64,000 nucleotides of DNA from Bog-159 sp963709155 (GCA_963709155.1 CAVPVD010000007.1:124001-188000), one strand, 5' to 3'; shown: positions 46,975 through 56,248, counted from the first letter of the stretch. Notes: a model not told the origin generated them from the letters alone. Numbers and translations: made by a program.

Positions 46975-47730
46975 ATGATTGCACTCCTCCGCACGGCCTG
47001 GATTTGGACCGCGAGCGCCACGCTCATTCTGCTTTGGACCCCGTTGCTGGGCGTCGTACGGCTGTTCGACCACGAGCCGCGGCGGCTGCGGACGGGGCGC
47101 TGGTTTCGCAGGCTGGGGCGCGCGCTGGCGGGTGTCAACCCGTGGCGCATCCATATTTCGGGCGGCGAAAACCTGAACGCGGACCAAGTCTACGTGGTGG
47201 TCAGCAATCATCAGTCCCTGGCGGACATTCCATTGATCGCGCATCTGAAACTGGATACGAAATGGCTTGCCAAGGCGGAGTTGTTCCGGGTGCCGCTGCT
47301 CGGTTGGATGCTGCGCATGGCCGGCGACGTACCTGTAGAAAGATCCGACCGGCGCAAGAGCGCGAAGGCGCTGTTGCAGTGTGCGCGATACCTCCGCCAG
47401 CACTGCTCGGTGGTATTTTTCCCCGAAGGAACGCGTTCGCCGGACAGGCAGGTGCTGCCGTTCAACGAGGGGCCGTTTCAGTTGGCGATTCGCGAGCAAG
47501 TCCCCATATTGCCGCTGGTGGTGGACGGGTCGGGCGCGGCGCTGCCGCGAAATTCGTGGATGTTTGGAGGCACCCGGGATATCTACCTGCGGATACTTGA
47601 AGCCGTATCGGTGGACGGGTGGAATATCAAGCAGGTGCCGGCGCTGAGGGATGCGGTCCGCCAGAAGATCGTGGACGAACTGGACCGGCTACAGCCGGCG
47701 TGCGGCGCGGGCAATGCCGCCGGGGTGTAG
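46975..47730 (+). CDS. plsC: 1-acyl-sn-glycerol-3-phosphate acyltransferase (PlsC family)
   Basis: A 251-residue protein starting at 46975. One N-terminal membrane span ('WIWTASATLILLWTPLLGVV') precedes the acyltransferase core. The HX4D box is NHQSLAD at 78-84 (His79, Asp84) and the acceptor-binding box is FPEGTRS at 149-155. The family esterifies lysophosphatidate at sn-2 with acyl-CoA or acyl-ACP to make phosphatidate. The length and motif spacing are normal. There is no obvious operon partner. Confidence 0.9.
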   Translation: MIALLRTAWIWTASATLILLWTPLLGVVRLFDHEPRRLRTGRWFRRLGRALAGVNPWRIHISGGENLNADQVYVVVSNHQSLADIPLIAHLKLDTKWLAKAELFRVPLLGWMLRMAGDVPVERSDRRKSAKALLQCARYLRQHCSVVFFPEGTRSPDRQVLPFNEGPFQLAIREQVPILPLVVDGSGAALPRNSWMFGGTRDIYLRILEAVSVDGWNIKQVPALRDAVRQKIVDELDRLQPACGAGNAAGV

Positions 47731-47803
47731 GGAGGAGCCGGTCTGGAGGCCGCTGGGACGCTCTGCCGCGTGACCTTTCCCCCGCACGCCAGTATTTCCA
47801 ACA

Positions 47804-48074
47804 GGCGTGCCGGAGGGACTTTTAAGTCCCGCTTTGGACGCCGAACGGCGGCGCGACAAGGTGGGGGCCAACGCCGGCTGGACAGTTGCCGGGTCTCTGC
47901 TGTACGTACGATCCGCCACATGCCACCGCCAACCAGACTCGCGCGCCATCTAGAAAGATGCTGCCCCAACCGTCCAGACATTCAGTGGGCTGAGGTTTCT
48001 GCAGCGCCAAGAGACCAAAACTATCCCCCCCGGCACACACCCCAGAGCGGGACTTAAAAGTCCCGCCGGCACGC
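47804..48074. mobile_element. MITE-like element with ~32-bp terminal inverted repeats
   Basis: Left end (47804-47837) and right end (48043-48074) are inverted copies of the same sequence, GCGTGCCGG-GGGACTTTTAAGTCCCGCT.TGG, with about three mismatches. Each end itself contains the hairpin GGGACTT-TT-AAGTCCC (47815-47830 on the left). Between them is about 205 bp without a convincing gene; a short minus-strand frame ('GWGSIFLDGARVWLAVACG') is the only open stretch. The arrangement fits a MITE, or two opposed REP-like elements. It lies in the 47731-48254 gap upstream of smc. No target-site duplication was recognised. Confidence 0.55.
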
Positions 48075-48254
48075 TGAAGCGGTCGATGAAAGCGAGCGCC
48101 ACAGGACCCCTATCCAGTTAGACCTTCCGTCGCGCCACAATATCTTGCGGCTTAATTGCGGGCGACCCTTTCCCCGGCGTAGAATGTACTTTACTTTTCC
48201 TCCCGGCGAGTTTAGTATAGTTACGATCCCCCGAGCAAGACGAGGTGAACGTTT

Positions 48255-51200
48255 TTGCTGAAATTAAAACGCGTCGAACTGCAGGGCTTCAAATCCTTCT
48301 GTGACCGCACGGAGCTGCGCTTCAATGGCGGCGGCATCGCTGCCGTCGTCGGGCCCAACGGCTGTGGCAAGTCCAACCTCAGCGACGCCATCAGTTGGGT
48401 GCTCGGCGAACAATCCGCAAAGAGCCTGCGCGGCGCCCGCATGGAGGACGTCATCTTCGCCGGCACCCGCGACCGCAAGCCCCTGGGACTGGCCGCCGTC
48501 ACCATGACCCTGGTGGATCCCATGTTGTACCAGGAAGCGCAGGAAGCCGCCGCATCCATGGCCGGTGGCGTAGCTGGAAGCAACGGCCATGCCCCGCATC
48601 CGAACGCCGGACCGATCCCCATCACCGCCCACCAGGGCAAGAATGGCGAGATCACCATCACCCGCCGCCTCTTCCGCTCCGGCGAGAGCGAGTACCTGAT
48701 CAACGGCCATACCGCCCGCCTGCGCGATATCCAGGACATCTTCATGGGCACCGGCCTCGGGCCGGAAAGCTACGCCATTATCGAACAGGGACGCATCGGC
48801 CAGATCCTCAGTTCCAAGCCGCAGGACCGCCGCTCGGTCATCGAAGAAGCCGCGGGCATCACCAAGTACAAAACCCGCAAGCGGCTGGCGGAAGCCAAGC
48901 TCGAAAGCGCCAAGCAGAACCTGGCGCGCGTCTTCGACATCCTGGAAGAAGTCACCCGGCAGGTGAATTCGCTCAAGCGGCAGGCCGCCAAAGCCAAACG
49001 CTACGGCGAGCTCAAGACCGACATGGATGCCCGCCTGCGCGTGGCGCTTTCCGGCAAGTTTCGCATGCTGGAGCGGGAAGCCGCCAAATCCGCGCTCGAT
49101 TTGAACCTGGCCTCCGCCGATCTGCGCGGCCTTTCCGAACAGGTCGCCGGCAAAGAACTGGCCCACACCGAACTGCAGGGCCAATCCTACCAGACCGAAC
49201 AGCAGCTCACCGAACAGCGCCGCGAATTGGCGGAGTGCAAAGTGGCCACCGAGCGCACCCGCGGCAAACTGGAATCGCAGGTGAAGGAGAGCGGCGCCAT
49301 CGAACAGCGCATCGGCCAGGCGGAGCGCGAGTCGCAGGAATTGGAAGTCCGGTCGGGACGCATCGCCGCAGACCTGGAAGCGCACCAGCAGCAGGTGGCC
49401 GCGCTCGATCAACAGATAGGCCAATCGCGCACGCGCATGCTGGAGAAAAATCGCCTGCGCGAGGAGTTGCAGGCCACCGTTAGGGAGCGCGAGAAGGCCA
49501 TTGAGGCCAGCCGCACCGCCGTGTTGCGGCTGCTGGGTGAAGTCTCCACGCTGCGCAACCAGCTCGCGCAGATGAACGAATACCTGGCAGGCATCGAACG
49601 TGAAACCGCGCGCGTGCAGAAGGATGAACAGACCTCCGCGGCCGAACTGGAGCGCCTGGGCGTGGCCCGCCACGCGCTTTCCGAGACCATGGCGCAGCGG
49701 CAGCTTGAGCTCGAATCGGTTACCGGCGAACGGCAGCGCACCGAAGCGGATCTGAGCGGCCGGCGCCAGTCCGCCGTCGAAGTGCGCGGGCAGATCGATC
49801 AGTTGCGCACGGAATGCTCCAAGCTGAAAGCGCGCAAGGAATCGCTCGAAGAGGTGTTGGCGCATCGCAGCTACACGACGGAATCGGTGAAGCGCCTCTT
49901 CGCCGCCCTGGAAAAAGGTAAGGCGCAGGATTTGCGCCCGCAAGGCGTGCTGGCCGATTTCGTGGAAGTCGATCCCCAGTTCGAAAAACCGGCCGAAGAA
50001 TTCCTGCACGACGAACTGGAATACGTGGTCGTCGAAAACTGGGCGCAGGCGGACCGCGGCCTCGACTTTCTGCGCGCCGAACTCGACGGGCGGGCCACCT
50101 TCCTGGTGCATCCGGAGAAAAACGGCAACGGCCACGGCCACCTGCCCGAGCCGCCTATCGGTCCGGAAACCGGTATTCTTTCGCGGCTCAGCGATTCGCT
50201 GCGCCTGACCAATGGACTCACCGACCGCGCTGCCACCCTGCTGCCGCGCGTTTCCCTCTGCTTCCTGGCGGAAGATCGGGCATCGGCCCAGCGCCTGGCT
50301 ACCAGCTATCCGCATCTCTATTTTCTGACCACCGACGGCCTTTGCTATCACGGCCACACGGTGACCGGCGGCAAGAAGACCGCCAGTGGTCCGCTGGCCA
50401 TGAAGCGCGAAGCGCGCGAATTGGGTGTGGTCCTGGCCGGCAAGCAGAAGGCGCTCGACCAACAGGTGGCCCGGCTGGCGGATTTGGATCGCGAGATCGC
50501 TATCCTGGCCGCCGAGTTGGAGCGTTTACGCGGCGTCCAACAGGCTCGCGAGAAGGATCGCGTGGCGCTTGAACACGAAATGCGCAAACTGGCCGACGAC
50601 ACGAATCGCGCCAACTCGCGTCTTTCCGTGGCGCGGCTGGAGCTCGATCGCCTGAAGCGCGATGCCGAGCGGTCCCAGGAGCAGCGCGCGCACAATCAGC
50701 AGGCCGTCGAGCAAAAGGAAGAATTGCGCGCCCAGCGCGAACAGGAGTTGGAAGATCAGCGCCAGTTCCTGGAAAAGCTGGAGATCGAGGCCGCCGCGCT
50801 CAGCGAGGACCATTCGGCATTGCGCGCCGAGTTGGCCGGCCTGGAAGAACGGCATCGCGCGGAACGCGCCGCCATGGGCCGTCTCGAAGCGCAGCATAAG
50901 GAAGCCACCTCGCGGCTGGGGGCGATCGCCTCCGAAATCGAGCGCTTCGGCGTGCATCGCGCGGGCCTGCTGGCCGATAACATCGAGTTGGATCGCAATC
51001 TCGCCACGCTGGCGGAGCAGGCCCTGCGGACCGAGGCCGCGGTGAACCAGTTGGCCGCCGCGGAAGCCCGCATGCGCGAGACGCTGGCCGCCAACGAAGA
51101 CGAACTGAAGCAACTGCGCGTGAAGGTGGAAGAGGCGCACACCCACCGCTCCCAAATCGAAGTGGATCTGGTGCGCCGCCAGGCCGAGCTGAAATATCTC

Positions 51201-51938
51201 GACGAGACCAGCCGCAAGGAACTGAATTGCGCGGTCGAAGAGCTGGCGGCGGGCGACGAAACGGTTCCGGACGTGGAGGCCATCGCCGAGGCCGAGCGGC
51301 TCTATCAGGAAGTGCGCGCGCGCATTGAGGCGTTGGGTCCAGTGAACGCGCAGGCCATGGAGGAGTTCCAGGAAGCGTCACAGCGCCAGGAATTCCTCAG
51401 CGTGCAGCGGCAGGATTTGCTCGATTCCATCCGCGATACGGAGAAGGCCATCGCGGACATCGACATCGTGTCACGCCAGAAATTCGCCGAAGCATTCGAG
51501 CGCATCAACGAGAATTTCCGTGAAGCGTTCCAGACGTTGTTCGGCGGCGGCACGGGCGAGATGCGGCTGACCGATGAAACCAACCTGGCGGATTCCGGCA
51601 TCGACATCGTGGCCTCGCCTCCCGGCAAGAAGCTGCAAAACGTCCTGCTGCTGTCGGGCGGCGAGAAGGCGCTGGCGGCGGTGGCGCTGCTGATGGCCAT
51701 CTTCCGCTATCAGCCCAGCCCATTCTGCATCCTCGACGAAGTGGATGCGCCGCTGGATGAAGCCAATATCGAGCGGCTGACCCGGCTGCTGCGGCAGATG
51801 TCCACCGAAACGCAGTTCATTGTGATCACACACTCGAAGAAGACCATGGAGTCGGCCTCGGCGATGTATGGGGTGACCATGCAAGAGCCGGGCGTGTCGA
51901 AGCTGGTGTCGGTAAAGTTCCAGCACGCCGCAGCGTAG
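48255..51938 (+). CDS. smc: Chromosome segregation protein SMC
   Basis: A 1227-residue protein with a TTG start at 48255, preceded by GAGGTG. The N-terminal ATPase half starts 'LKLKRVELQGFKSFCDRTEL' and has Walker A 'GPNGCGKSNLSDAISWVLGEQ'. About 270 residues of coiled coil lead to the hinge (about 570-720, 'QDLRPQGVLADFVEV' to 'CYHGHTVTGG'), a second coiled coil follows, and the C-terminal half holds signature 'LLLSGGEKALAAVALLMAIF' and Walker B 'CILDEVDAPLDEAN'. It condenses and segregates chromosomes as a dimer with ScpA/ScpB, which are not in the window. An insertion of about 20 residues ('EAAASMAGGVAGSNGHAP') follows the N-terminal ATP site. Confidence 0.97.
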   Translation: MLKLKRVELQGFKSFCDRTELRFNGGGIAAVVGPNGCGKSNLSDAISWVLGEQSAKSLRGARMEDVIFAGTRDRKPLGLAAVTMTLVDPMLYQEAQEAAASMAGGVAGSNGHAPHPNAGPIPITAHQGKNGEITITRRLFRSGESEYLINGHTARLRDIQDIFMGTGLGPESYAIIEQGRIGQILSSKPQDRRSVIEEAAGITKYKTRKRLAEAKLESAKQNLARVFDILEEVTRQVNSLKRQAAKAKRYGELKTDMDARLRVALSGKFRMLEREAAKSALDLNLASADLRGLSEQVAGKELAHTELQGQSYQTEQQLTEQRRELAECKVATERTRGKLESQVKESGAIEQRIGQAERESQELEVRSGRIAADLEAHQQQVAALDQQIGQSRTRMLEKNRLREELQATVREREKAIEASRTAVLRLLGEVSTLRNQLAQMNEYLAGIERETARVQKDEQTSAAELERLGVARHALSETMAQRQLELESVTGERQRTEADLSGRRQSAVEVRGQIDQLRTECSKLKARKESLEEVLAHRSYTTESVKRLFAALEKGKAQDLRPQGVLADFVEVDPQFEKPAEEFLHDELEYVVVENWAQADRGLDFLRAELDGRATFLVHPEKNGNGHGHLPEPPIGPETGILSRLSDSLRLTNGLTDRAATLLPRVSLCFLAEDRASAQRLATSYPHLYFLTTDGLCYHGHTVTGGKKTASGPLAMKREARELGVVLAGKQKALDQQVARLADLDREIAILAAELERLRGVQQAREKDRVALEHEMRKLADDTNRANSRLSVARLELDRLKRDAERSQEQRAHNQQAVEQKEELRAQREQELEDQRQFLEKLEIEAAALSEDHSALRAELAGLEERHRAERAAMGRLEAQHKEATSRLGAIASEIERFGVHRAGLLADNIELDRNLATLAEQALRTEAAVNQLAAAEARMRETLAANEDELKQLRVKVEEAHTHRSQIEVDLVRRQAELKYLDETSRKELNCAVEELAAGDETVPDVEAIAEAERLYQEVRARIEALGPVNAQAMEEFQEASQRQEFLSVQRQDLLDSIRDTEKAIADIDIVSRQKFAEAFERINENFREAFQTLFGGGTGEMRLTDETNLADSGIDIVASPPGKKLQNVLLLSGGEKALAAVALLMAIFRYQPSPFCILDEVDAPLDEANIERLTRLLRQMSTETQFIVITHSKKTMESASAMYGVTMQEPGVSKLVSVKFQHAAA

Positions 51939-51989
51939 AGTAGAATCGACCAGATCCTAGCCCGCCCCGGCGAGTTGAGGTATATATCC

Positions 51990-52199
51990 TTGAAGAGAGC
52001 CAAACTCTTTCGCAGCGGCCGGAGCCAGGGCGTCCGGCTTCCGCGCGAATTCCGCTTCGAGGGCGACCACGTGTTCCTGAAGCGGGTCGGCAACGGCGTG
52101 CTCATCCTGCCTTCCAAGAAAAGCTGGGAACTGCTCATCCATAGCCTTGGCCAGTTTTCCGAAGACTTCATGGCCGAGCGTGATCAACCTGGGCAATAG
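51990..52199 (+). CDS. VapB/MazE-type AbrB-fold antitoxin without adjacent toxin
   Basis: A 69-residue protein beginning (TTG) 'KRAKLFRSGRSQGVRLPREFRFEGDHV' (residues about 2-28), the swapped-hairpin AbrB fold of VapB antitoxins, then 'GVLILPSKKSWELLIHSLGQF'. An earlier TTG at 51975 would add five residues. VapB is usually followed directly by a PIN-domain VapC toxin; here the next 150 bp hold an inverted repeat instead and no toxin fragment was seen. It is an orphan antitoxin or the remains of a pair. Confidence 0.75.
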   Translation: MKRAKLFRSGRSQGVRLPREFRFEGDHVFLKRVGNGVLILPSKKSWELLIHSLGQFSEDFMAERDQPGQ

Positions 52200-52213
52200 A
52201 GCGCTAACATCGG

Positions 52214-52325
52214 TTTCTCGCCAAGGCGCCAAGGTTACCGCAAAAGGCGCGAAGAAGATTCAGGTCTGAGATCAAAACCTCTTGGCGACCTTGGCGGTGA
52301 TCTTTGCGCCTTTGCGAGAAATCTT
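52214..52325. repeat. Imperfect inverted repeat, 'CTTGGCG/CTTTGCG' type
   Basis: The left arm (52214-52258, TTTCTCGCCAAGGCGCCAAG onward) pairs with the right arm (52280-52325, ending CTTTGCGAGAAA) at about three of four positions. The sequence belongs to a short intergenic repeat often seen near gene ends in diverse bacteria. It lies between the VapB gene and the end of the convergent PLP-enzyme gene and may fold into a long hairpin in either transcript. Confidence 0.65.
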
Positions 52326-52356
52326 TCACGGATGCCCGCCCCACCTTCCCAGAAGC

Positions 52357-53475
52357 CTAGGCCAGGGCCTGCCGCAAGTCTCCGATCAGATCCTCTGCAT
52401 TCTCCAGCCCCACCGAAATCCGTAGTAGATTCTGCGGCGTGCGCGTAGCCGGCCCCTCCACCGATGCGCGATGCTCGATCAGGCTGTGCGTGCCACCCAA
52501 GCTGGTAGCGCGGGTGAAGAGTTGTGTCCTGGCGGCCACCTGCATCGCGCGCTCCCGCCCGCCGTGCACTTCGAGCGAAAGCATGGCGCCGAATCCGGTC
52601 ATCTGGCGCGCGGCGATCTGGTGGCCGGCGTGACTGGCCAGGCCCGGGTAATGCACCGCCTCCACGCCGGGATGCGATTTCAGAAACCCGGCGATGCGGC
52701 CCGCAGTCTCCTGCTGCGCGCGCATCCGGCAGGGCAGCGTGTCCACTCCCCGCCGCACTAGCCAGCAATCGAAGGGCGACGGAGCTGCGCCGCCGACCTG
52801 CAGCGATTTGCGGGCCCGCTCAAAGAGATAATTCTGATGCCTGGTGATCAACGCGCCGCCCAGCACGTCGCTGTGGCCGCCGAGGTATTTGGTCGTGGAG
52901 TGGACCACCATGTCGATGCCCCAATCGAGCGGCCGCTGGAGCACTGGCGTGGCGAAGGTCGCATCGCATACGCTGATCGCGTGGGCCCGGCGGGCGATCG
53001 CCGCAATCGCCGCCAGGTCCGTAATTTTAAGCAGCGGATTCGAGGGGGTCTCCACCCAGACCAGCCGCGTGTTCGGACGGACCGCGGCGTTCACGGCGTC
53101 CAAGCCGGTCATGTCCACGTACGATACTTCCAGCCGCCATTTACCGAATACCTCGCCGATCAGCCGCCGCAGCCCGTAGTACACGTCGTCCGGCGCGATG
53201 ATGTGATCGCCGGGTTCCAGGCCTTGCACGAGGGCGTTCATGGCGGCCATTCCGGAAGAAAAGGCTAAGGCTTCCTTGCCGCCCTCAAGCGCGGCAAGAC
53301 ACTCTTCCAGGGCCTTGCGGTTAGGATTGTCTTCCCGGGAATAGCTGAAGCCGAGCGGATATCCTCCGTCCGGAGAACGCTGAAAGGTGGTGGACAAGTG
53401 AATGGGCGGTGCGACCGCGCCCGTGGCGGGGTCGGCGTGCCGACCCGCGTGCACGGCTAGAGTGTCGATGTGCAT
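52357..53475 (-). CDS. Cystathionine gamma-synthase/lyase-type PLP enzyme
   Basis: A 372-residue fold-type I enzyme of the Cys/Met metabolism family; the start at 53475 ('MHIDTLAVHAGRHADPATGA') matches family N-termini. PLP Lys is in 'VVHSTTKYLGGHSDVLGG' (Lys196), the Asp pairing with the pyridine N in 'SVCDATFATPV' (Asp171), and 'FSYSREDNPNRKALEECLA' is the phosphate-side signature of the neighbouring subunit. 'TSLGGTHSLIEHRAS' near the C-terminus is usual. The reaction could be gamma-synthase, gamma-lyase or O-acetylhomoserine sulfhydrylase; sequence alone does not decide it. Confidence 0.9.
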   Translation of the reverse strand: MHIDTLAVHAGRHADPATGAVAPPIHLSTTFQRSPDGGYPLGFSYSREDNPNRKALEECLAALEGGKEALAFSSGMAAMNALVQGLEPGDHIIAPDDVYYGLRRLIGEVFGKWRLEVSYVDMTGLDAVNAAVRPNTRLVWVETPSNPLLKITDLAAIAAIARRAHAISVCDATFATPVLQRPLDWGIDMVVHSTTKYLGGHSDVLGGALITRHQNYLFERARKSLQVGGAAPSPFDCWLVRRGVDTLPCRMRAQQETAGRIAGFLKSHPGVEAVHYPGLASHAGHQIAARQMTGFGAMLSLEVHGGRERAMQVAARTQLFTRATSLGGTHSLIEHRASVEGPATRTPQNLLRISVGLENAEDLIGDLRQALA

Positions 53476-53524
53476 ACTCTTCACTCTAGCCAAACTCGAC
53501 GCAACCCGAGGCTGAAAGGGGCTC

Positions 53525-53848
53525 TTAAACGCTGAAGGAACTGCCGCAGCCGCAGGTGGACTTCACTTGCGGATTGCTGAACTTGAAACCGGAGCCTTCC
53601 AGGGTTTCCACATAATCCACTTCAGCCCCGTCCAGGTACAGCAGGCTGGCCTGGTCCACGAAAACCTTGAGGCCGCCAAAGCTGTAGGTTTTGTCCAGCA
53701 TGTTGGGCTGGTTCTCGAAAGCCATAGAATAGCTGAATCCCGAGCATCCGCCGCCCACCACTGCAATCCGCAGTCCGGCCGGTTTCGGCTCTTGCGAATC
53801 CAGAATCTCCTGCACTTTGCCGACTGCCTTTTCCGTCAATTGCACCAT
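53525..53848 (-). CDS. erpA: A-type iron-sulfur carrier (IscA/ErpA)
   Basis: A 107-residue HesB/IscA protein. 'IAVVGGGCSGFSYSMAF' holds the first conserved Cys, and 'STCGCGSSFSV' at the C-terminus holds the Cys-Gly-Cys pair, so all three cluster ligands are present. 'KVFVDQASLLYLDGAEVDYV' is also diagnostic. It carries Fe-S clusters to client apoproteins such as those of the pyruvate:ferredoxin oxidoreductase type. ErpA versus IscA cannot be separated reliably; no isc/suf genes lie next to it. Confidence 0.88.
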   Translation of the reverse strand: MVQLTEKAVGKVQEILDSQEPKPAGLRIAVVGGGCSGFSYSMAFENQPNMLDKTYSFGGLKVFVDQASLLYLDGAEVDYVETLEGSGFKFSNPQVKSTCGCGSSFSV

Positions 53849-54020
53849 AGATGTCCTAAACTCCTCGTCGAATCTTGTCAGCTACGCCTGCCATTATACT
53901 CAAGCCCAGCCGCCCAGACAATTAAGTGGATGCCTCCCAAGCGCTTAAGTTGCGGGAATCTGCTATTTTTGGGGTGGGAAGTTGAAACCGCGGAAGAGCG
54001 GTTCGCGTCGGAATCGGTGT

Positions 54021-54686
54021 ATGGCCACACTGAGCGGCGCGTTACCACTCCCGGCCTTCGGTACCGGGATTGCGACGAAAACTCGAGTGGACTACCTGAA
54101 CACCCAGGAAGGCGCACTGGTACGCCGCGCGCAGTCAGGCGAAGAGGCGGCTTTCCGCGAAATCGTGGAAAAGTACCAGTCCAAAGTCTTCTCCATCATC
54201 CACGGGATAGTCCGCCAGCGCAACGACGTGGAGGATATTGCGCAGCAGGTGTTTGCCAAGGTATACGTTTCCATTAGGAATTTCGACTTCCGCAGCTCGC
54301 TGATCACCTGGATCTATAAAATCACAGTGAACGAATGTTTCGACTACTTGCGGAAGAAGAAGGTTCGCAAGCTGGTTTACGAAAGCGATTTGAGCGAGGA
54401 CGAAGTGCGCCGCGTGGAGAACGCCGATCCGGCGATTGATCGCCAGCCGGCGGCGGATTTGAATCTGGCACGCCGGGATTACGTCCTGAAACTCCTCAGC
54501 CGAGTGTCCGAAGAGGAGCGTATGCTATTGATGATGAAGGAAGTTGAAGGTTATTCGGTGGAAGAACTGGCGTCCCAGACGGGCATGAACGAAAACACCA
54601 TCAAGGTGAAATTGTTCCGCGCGCGCCAGAAACTGGTGAAGGCCGCCCAGCGCCTCGACAAATCTCCCGGCTTGGTGGCTGGTTGA
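54021..54686 (+). CDS. ECF RNA polymerase sigma factor
   Basis: About 221 residues from ATG 54021; a TTG start at 53982 would add 13. Region 2 is 'LVRRAQSGEEAAFREIVEKY' to 'DVEDIAQQVFAKVYVSIRNF' and 'SSLITWIYKITVNECFDYLRKKK'; region 4 is 'EERMLLMMKEVEGYSVEELASQTGMNENTIKVKLFRARQKL' (residues about 167-207). This is the sigma-24/RpoE-like group. It is followed after about 160 bp by an anti-sigma gene and a Spy-like gene, which suggests an envelope-stress regulon. The control signal is unknown. Confidence 0.92.
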   Translation: MATLSGALPLPAFGTGIATKTRVDYLNTQEGALVRRAQSGEEAAFREIVEKYQSKVFSIIHGIVRQRNDVEDIAQQVFAKVYVSIRNFDFRSSLITWIYKITVNECFDYLRKKKVRKLVYESDLSEDEVRRVENADPAIDRQPAADLNLARRDYVLKLLSRVSEEERMLLMMKEVEGYSVEELASQTGMNENTIKVKLFRARQKLVKAAQRLDKSPGLVAG

Positions 54687-54848
54687 GATCTCCCGGCCCG
54701 GCGGCCGGTTGAGCGAGGAAGGAGCCAGGTTGCTCCGCGGTGAGAGTTTGTATCCTGGAAGAGGGATAGTAGTTCCCCTGAAGCGGGCAATTGCGAAAAA
54801 GACTCGCGGGGGGAAAATTGAGAGGTCTTTTTGTTTAAAGGGAAGGCT

Positions 54849-55298
54849 ATGCACGCGGTAATCATCGATCATCTTGAGGAGTACTTGAGCGGTCACCTGC
54901 CGCCTTTGGCTCTCGACCGCTTTGAAGCCCATCTGGAGACTTGCAGCGAGTGTCGCAACGAAGTTGACGAAGTTCAGGAATCCACCGGGCTGCTGCGCTC
55001 TCTGAAGCCGGTGGAGGATCTGGATCCGCCGCCAAGCTTCGTCGCGCAAGTCATGCTCAACGTCGGGGAAAGCTCGGCGTCGTATTCGTCTTTTTGGAGC
55101 GCCTTCGGCGATTTCGCCTTTGGCCGCCGGGTGGTATTTGCTTCTTTGCTGACGCTGGCGGTATTGGGTACCGTCCTGGTGTCGCGCGAGGAAGCCTACG
55201 CGCCGAATCCCACTACTCCCGAAGCGGTAATGGCCGATACCTCGGGCTCCCCAAGCGCCGATCAGATGCTGGTGACGCTGGCAAACTATGAACCATAA
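54849..55298 (+). CDS. Anti-sigma factor with zinc-finger-like N-terminus
   Basis: A 149-residue single-span membrane protein starting at 54849 after a GGAAGG site. The ZAS-type N-terminus is 'DHLEEYLSGHLPPLALDRFEAHLETCSECRNEV' (residues about 7-39), with the His-x3-Cys-x2-Cys arrangement. One membrane span follows ('VVFASLLTLAVLGTVLVS') and the periplasmic C-terminus is short. It probably holds the ECF sigma factor inactive until a signal arrives. It overlaps the next gene by 11 bases. Confidence 0.87.
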   Translation: MHAVIIDHLEEYLSGHLPPLALDRFEAHLETCSECRNEVDEVQESTGLLRSLKPVEDLDPPPSFVAQVMLNVGESSASYSSFWSAFGDFAFGRRVVFASLLTLAVLGTVLVSREEAYAPNPTTPEAVMADTSGSPSADQMLVTLANYEP

Positions 55299-55665
55299 CC
55301 TGTTGGCGAAGCCCACTGCAGTGCAGTTCTGGGAGTCGCCCAAGTTCGCCGGCGCGGGGGTGTTGCTGCTCGTGTTTCTGTGCGGAGCCGCTGCCGGGGC
55401 TGTCGCCATGAACCTGGGCGCGCACACCGTACTGCACCCGCATCCCTTTTGGGACAATAGCTCCAAGACCGAATACCTGAAGAGCATAACGAAGCAACTC
55501 GATTTGACCCCCGAACAGGCCAACCAGATGGCCAGCATCCTGGACGATTTCGCGAAATACTACCAGACTGTCTTATCGGATGGCAAAGCCCGCATTTTCA
55601 ATATCTTGAACGAAGACCAACGCCGTAAGTTCGAGAGGATGTTGAAAGAACGCCCGCGGAACTGA
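55288..55665 (+). CDS. Membrane-anchored Spy/CpxP-like protein
   Basis: A 125-residue protein with one N-terminal span ('GAGVLLLVFLCGAAAGAVAM') and a periplasmic helical domain containing 'LTPEQANQMASILDDFAKYY' and 'ILNEDQRRKFERMLKER', the LTxxQ-type repeats of Spy/CpxP/CnrX (periplasmic heavy-metal sensor or chaperone). It overlaps the anti-sigma gene by 11 bases, so sigma, anti-sigma and this protein look like one signalling unit. A role as periplasmic sensor is inferred. Confidence 0.8.
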   Translation: MNHNLLAKPTAVQFWESPKFAGAGVLLLVFLCGAAAGAVAMNLGAHTVLHPHPFWDNSSKTEYLKSITKQLDLTPEQANQMASILDDFAKYYQTVLSDGKARIFNILNEDQRRKFERMLKERPRN

Positions 55666-55721
55666 CCGATCGCGCGCCGGGCTCCTTGACAGCGGCTTCC
55701 GGAACAGCGCAAGATTCCTCT

Positions 55722-56234
55722 ATGTACACTTTGCAGTCATATCTGGGAGGCGCCGCGCTCGCCTGCCTGGCGGCCCTCTCCGCGTGCGGCCCCGCGGTCC
55801 CGGCCGATGCCCGCCTACACCGCATGGGAGAGCGCGTCACGATCGGCTCCCTGGTTTATAACGTCTTTGAAGATCAATGGAAGGCCCAGCTCGGACAGGG
55901 TTCCGACGCGCGCGTGCCAAAGGATCGCTTTTTCCTGGTCCGCCTGAGTGTGGTGAATGGCGGATCCACCGACCTGATGGTTCCTTCACTCACCCTGGTG
56001 GACGATTCCGGCCAGACCTACACGGAGCTTCCCAACGGCGACGGCGTGCCCGAGTGGACCGGCTATCTAAGGCGCGTGAAGCCGGCCGAAACGCTCGTAG
56101 GCAATGTGGTCTTCGATGTTCCGCCGAAGCATTATCACCTGCGGGTAACCGACGAGAACAGCCAGAAAACGCGTGATATCGATATCCCTCTGACCTTCGC
56201 GTCGGACATACCCGACATGCCCGCGCAGCAATAA
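55722..56234 (+). CDS. Lipoprotein with DUF4352-like domain
   Basis: A 170-residue protein starting at 55722. The signal ends in a lipobox 'LAALSAC', giving lipidation at about Cys23. The mature domain ('GSLVYNVFEDQWKAQLG', 'FFLVRLSVVNGGSTDLMVPSLTLVDDSGQTYTEL', 'GNVVFDVPPKHYHLRVTDE') is the immunoglobulin-like DUF4352 (Telomeric repeat-binding-like fold) found in many extracytoplasmic proteins. It is followed 14 bp later by another secreted protein. Ligand unknown. Confidence 0.8.
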   Translation: MYTLQSYLGGAALACLAALSACGPAVPADARLHRMGERVTIGSLVYNVFEDQWKAQLGQGSDARVPKDRFFLVRLSVVNGGSTDLMVPSLTLVDDSGQTYTELPNGDGVPEWTGYLRRVKPAETLVGNVVFDVPPKHYHLRVTDENSQKTRDIDIPLTFASDIPDMPAQQ

Positions 56235-56248
56235 GGGACAATAATAAT

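Noticed and set aside
47822..48040. Minus-strand 72-residue frame inside the MITE-like element
   Set aside because: No ribosome site, no family, and it lies between inverted repeats; not reported as a gene.
48264..50462. Very long open frame antisense to the first two thirds of smc
   Set aside because: High GC and the codon bias of the sense gene keep the opposite frame open; the translation is low in hydrophobic core patterns and matches no family, whereas the sense strand is a clear SMC.
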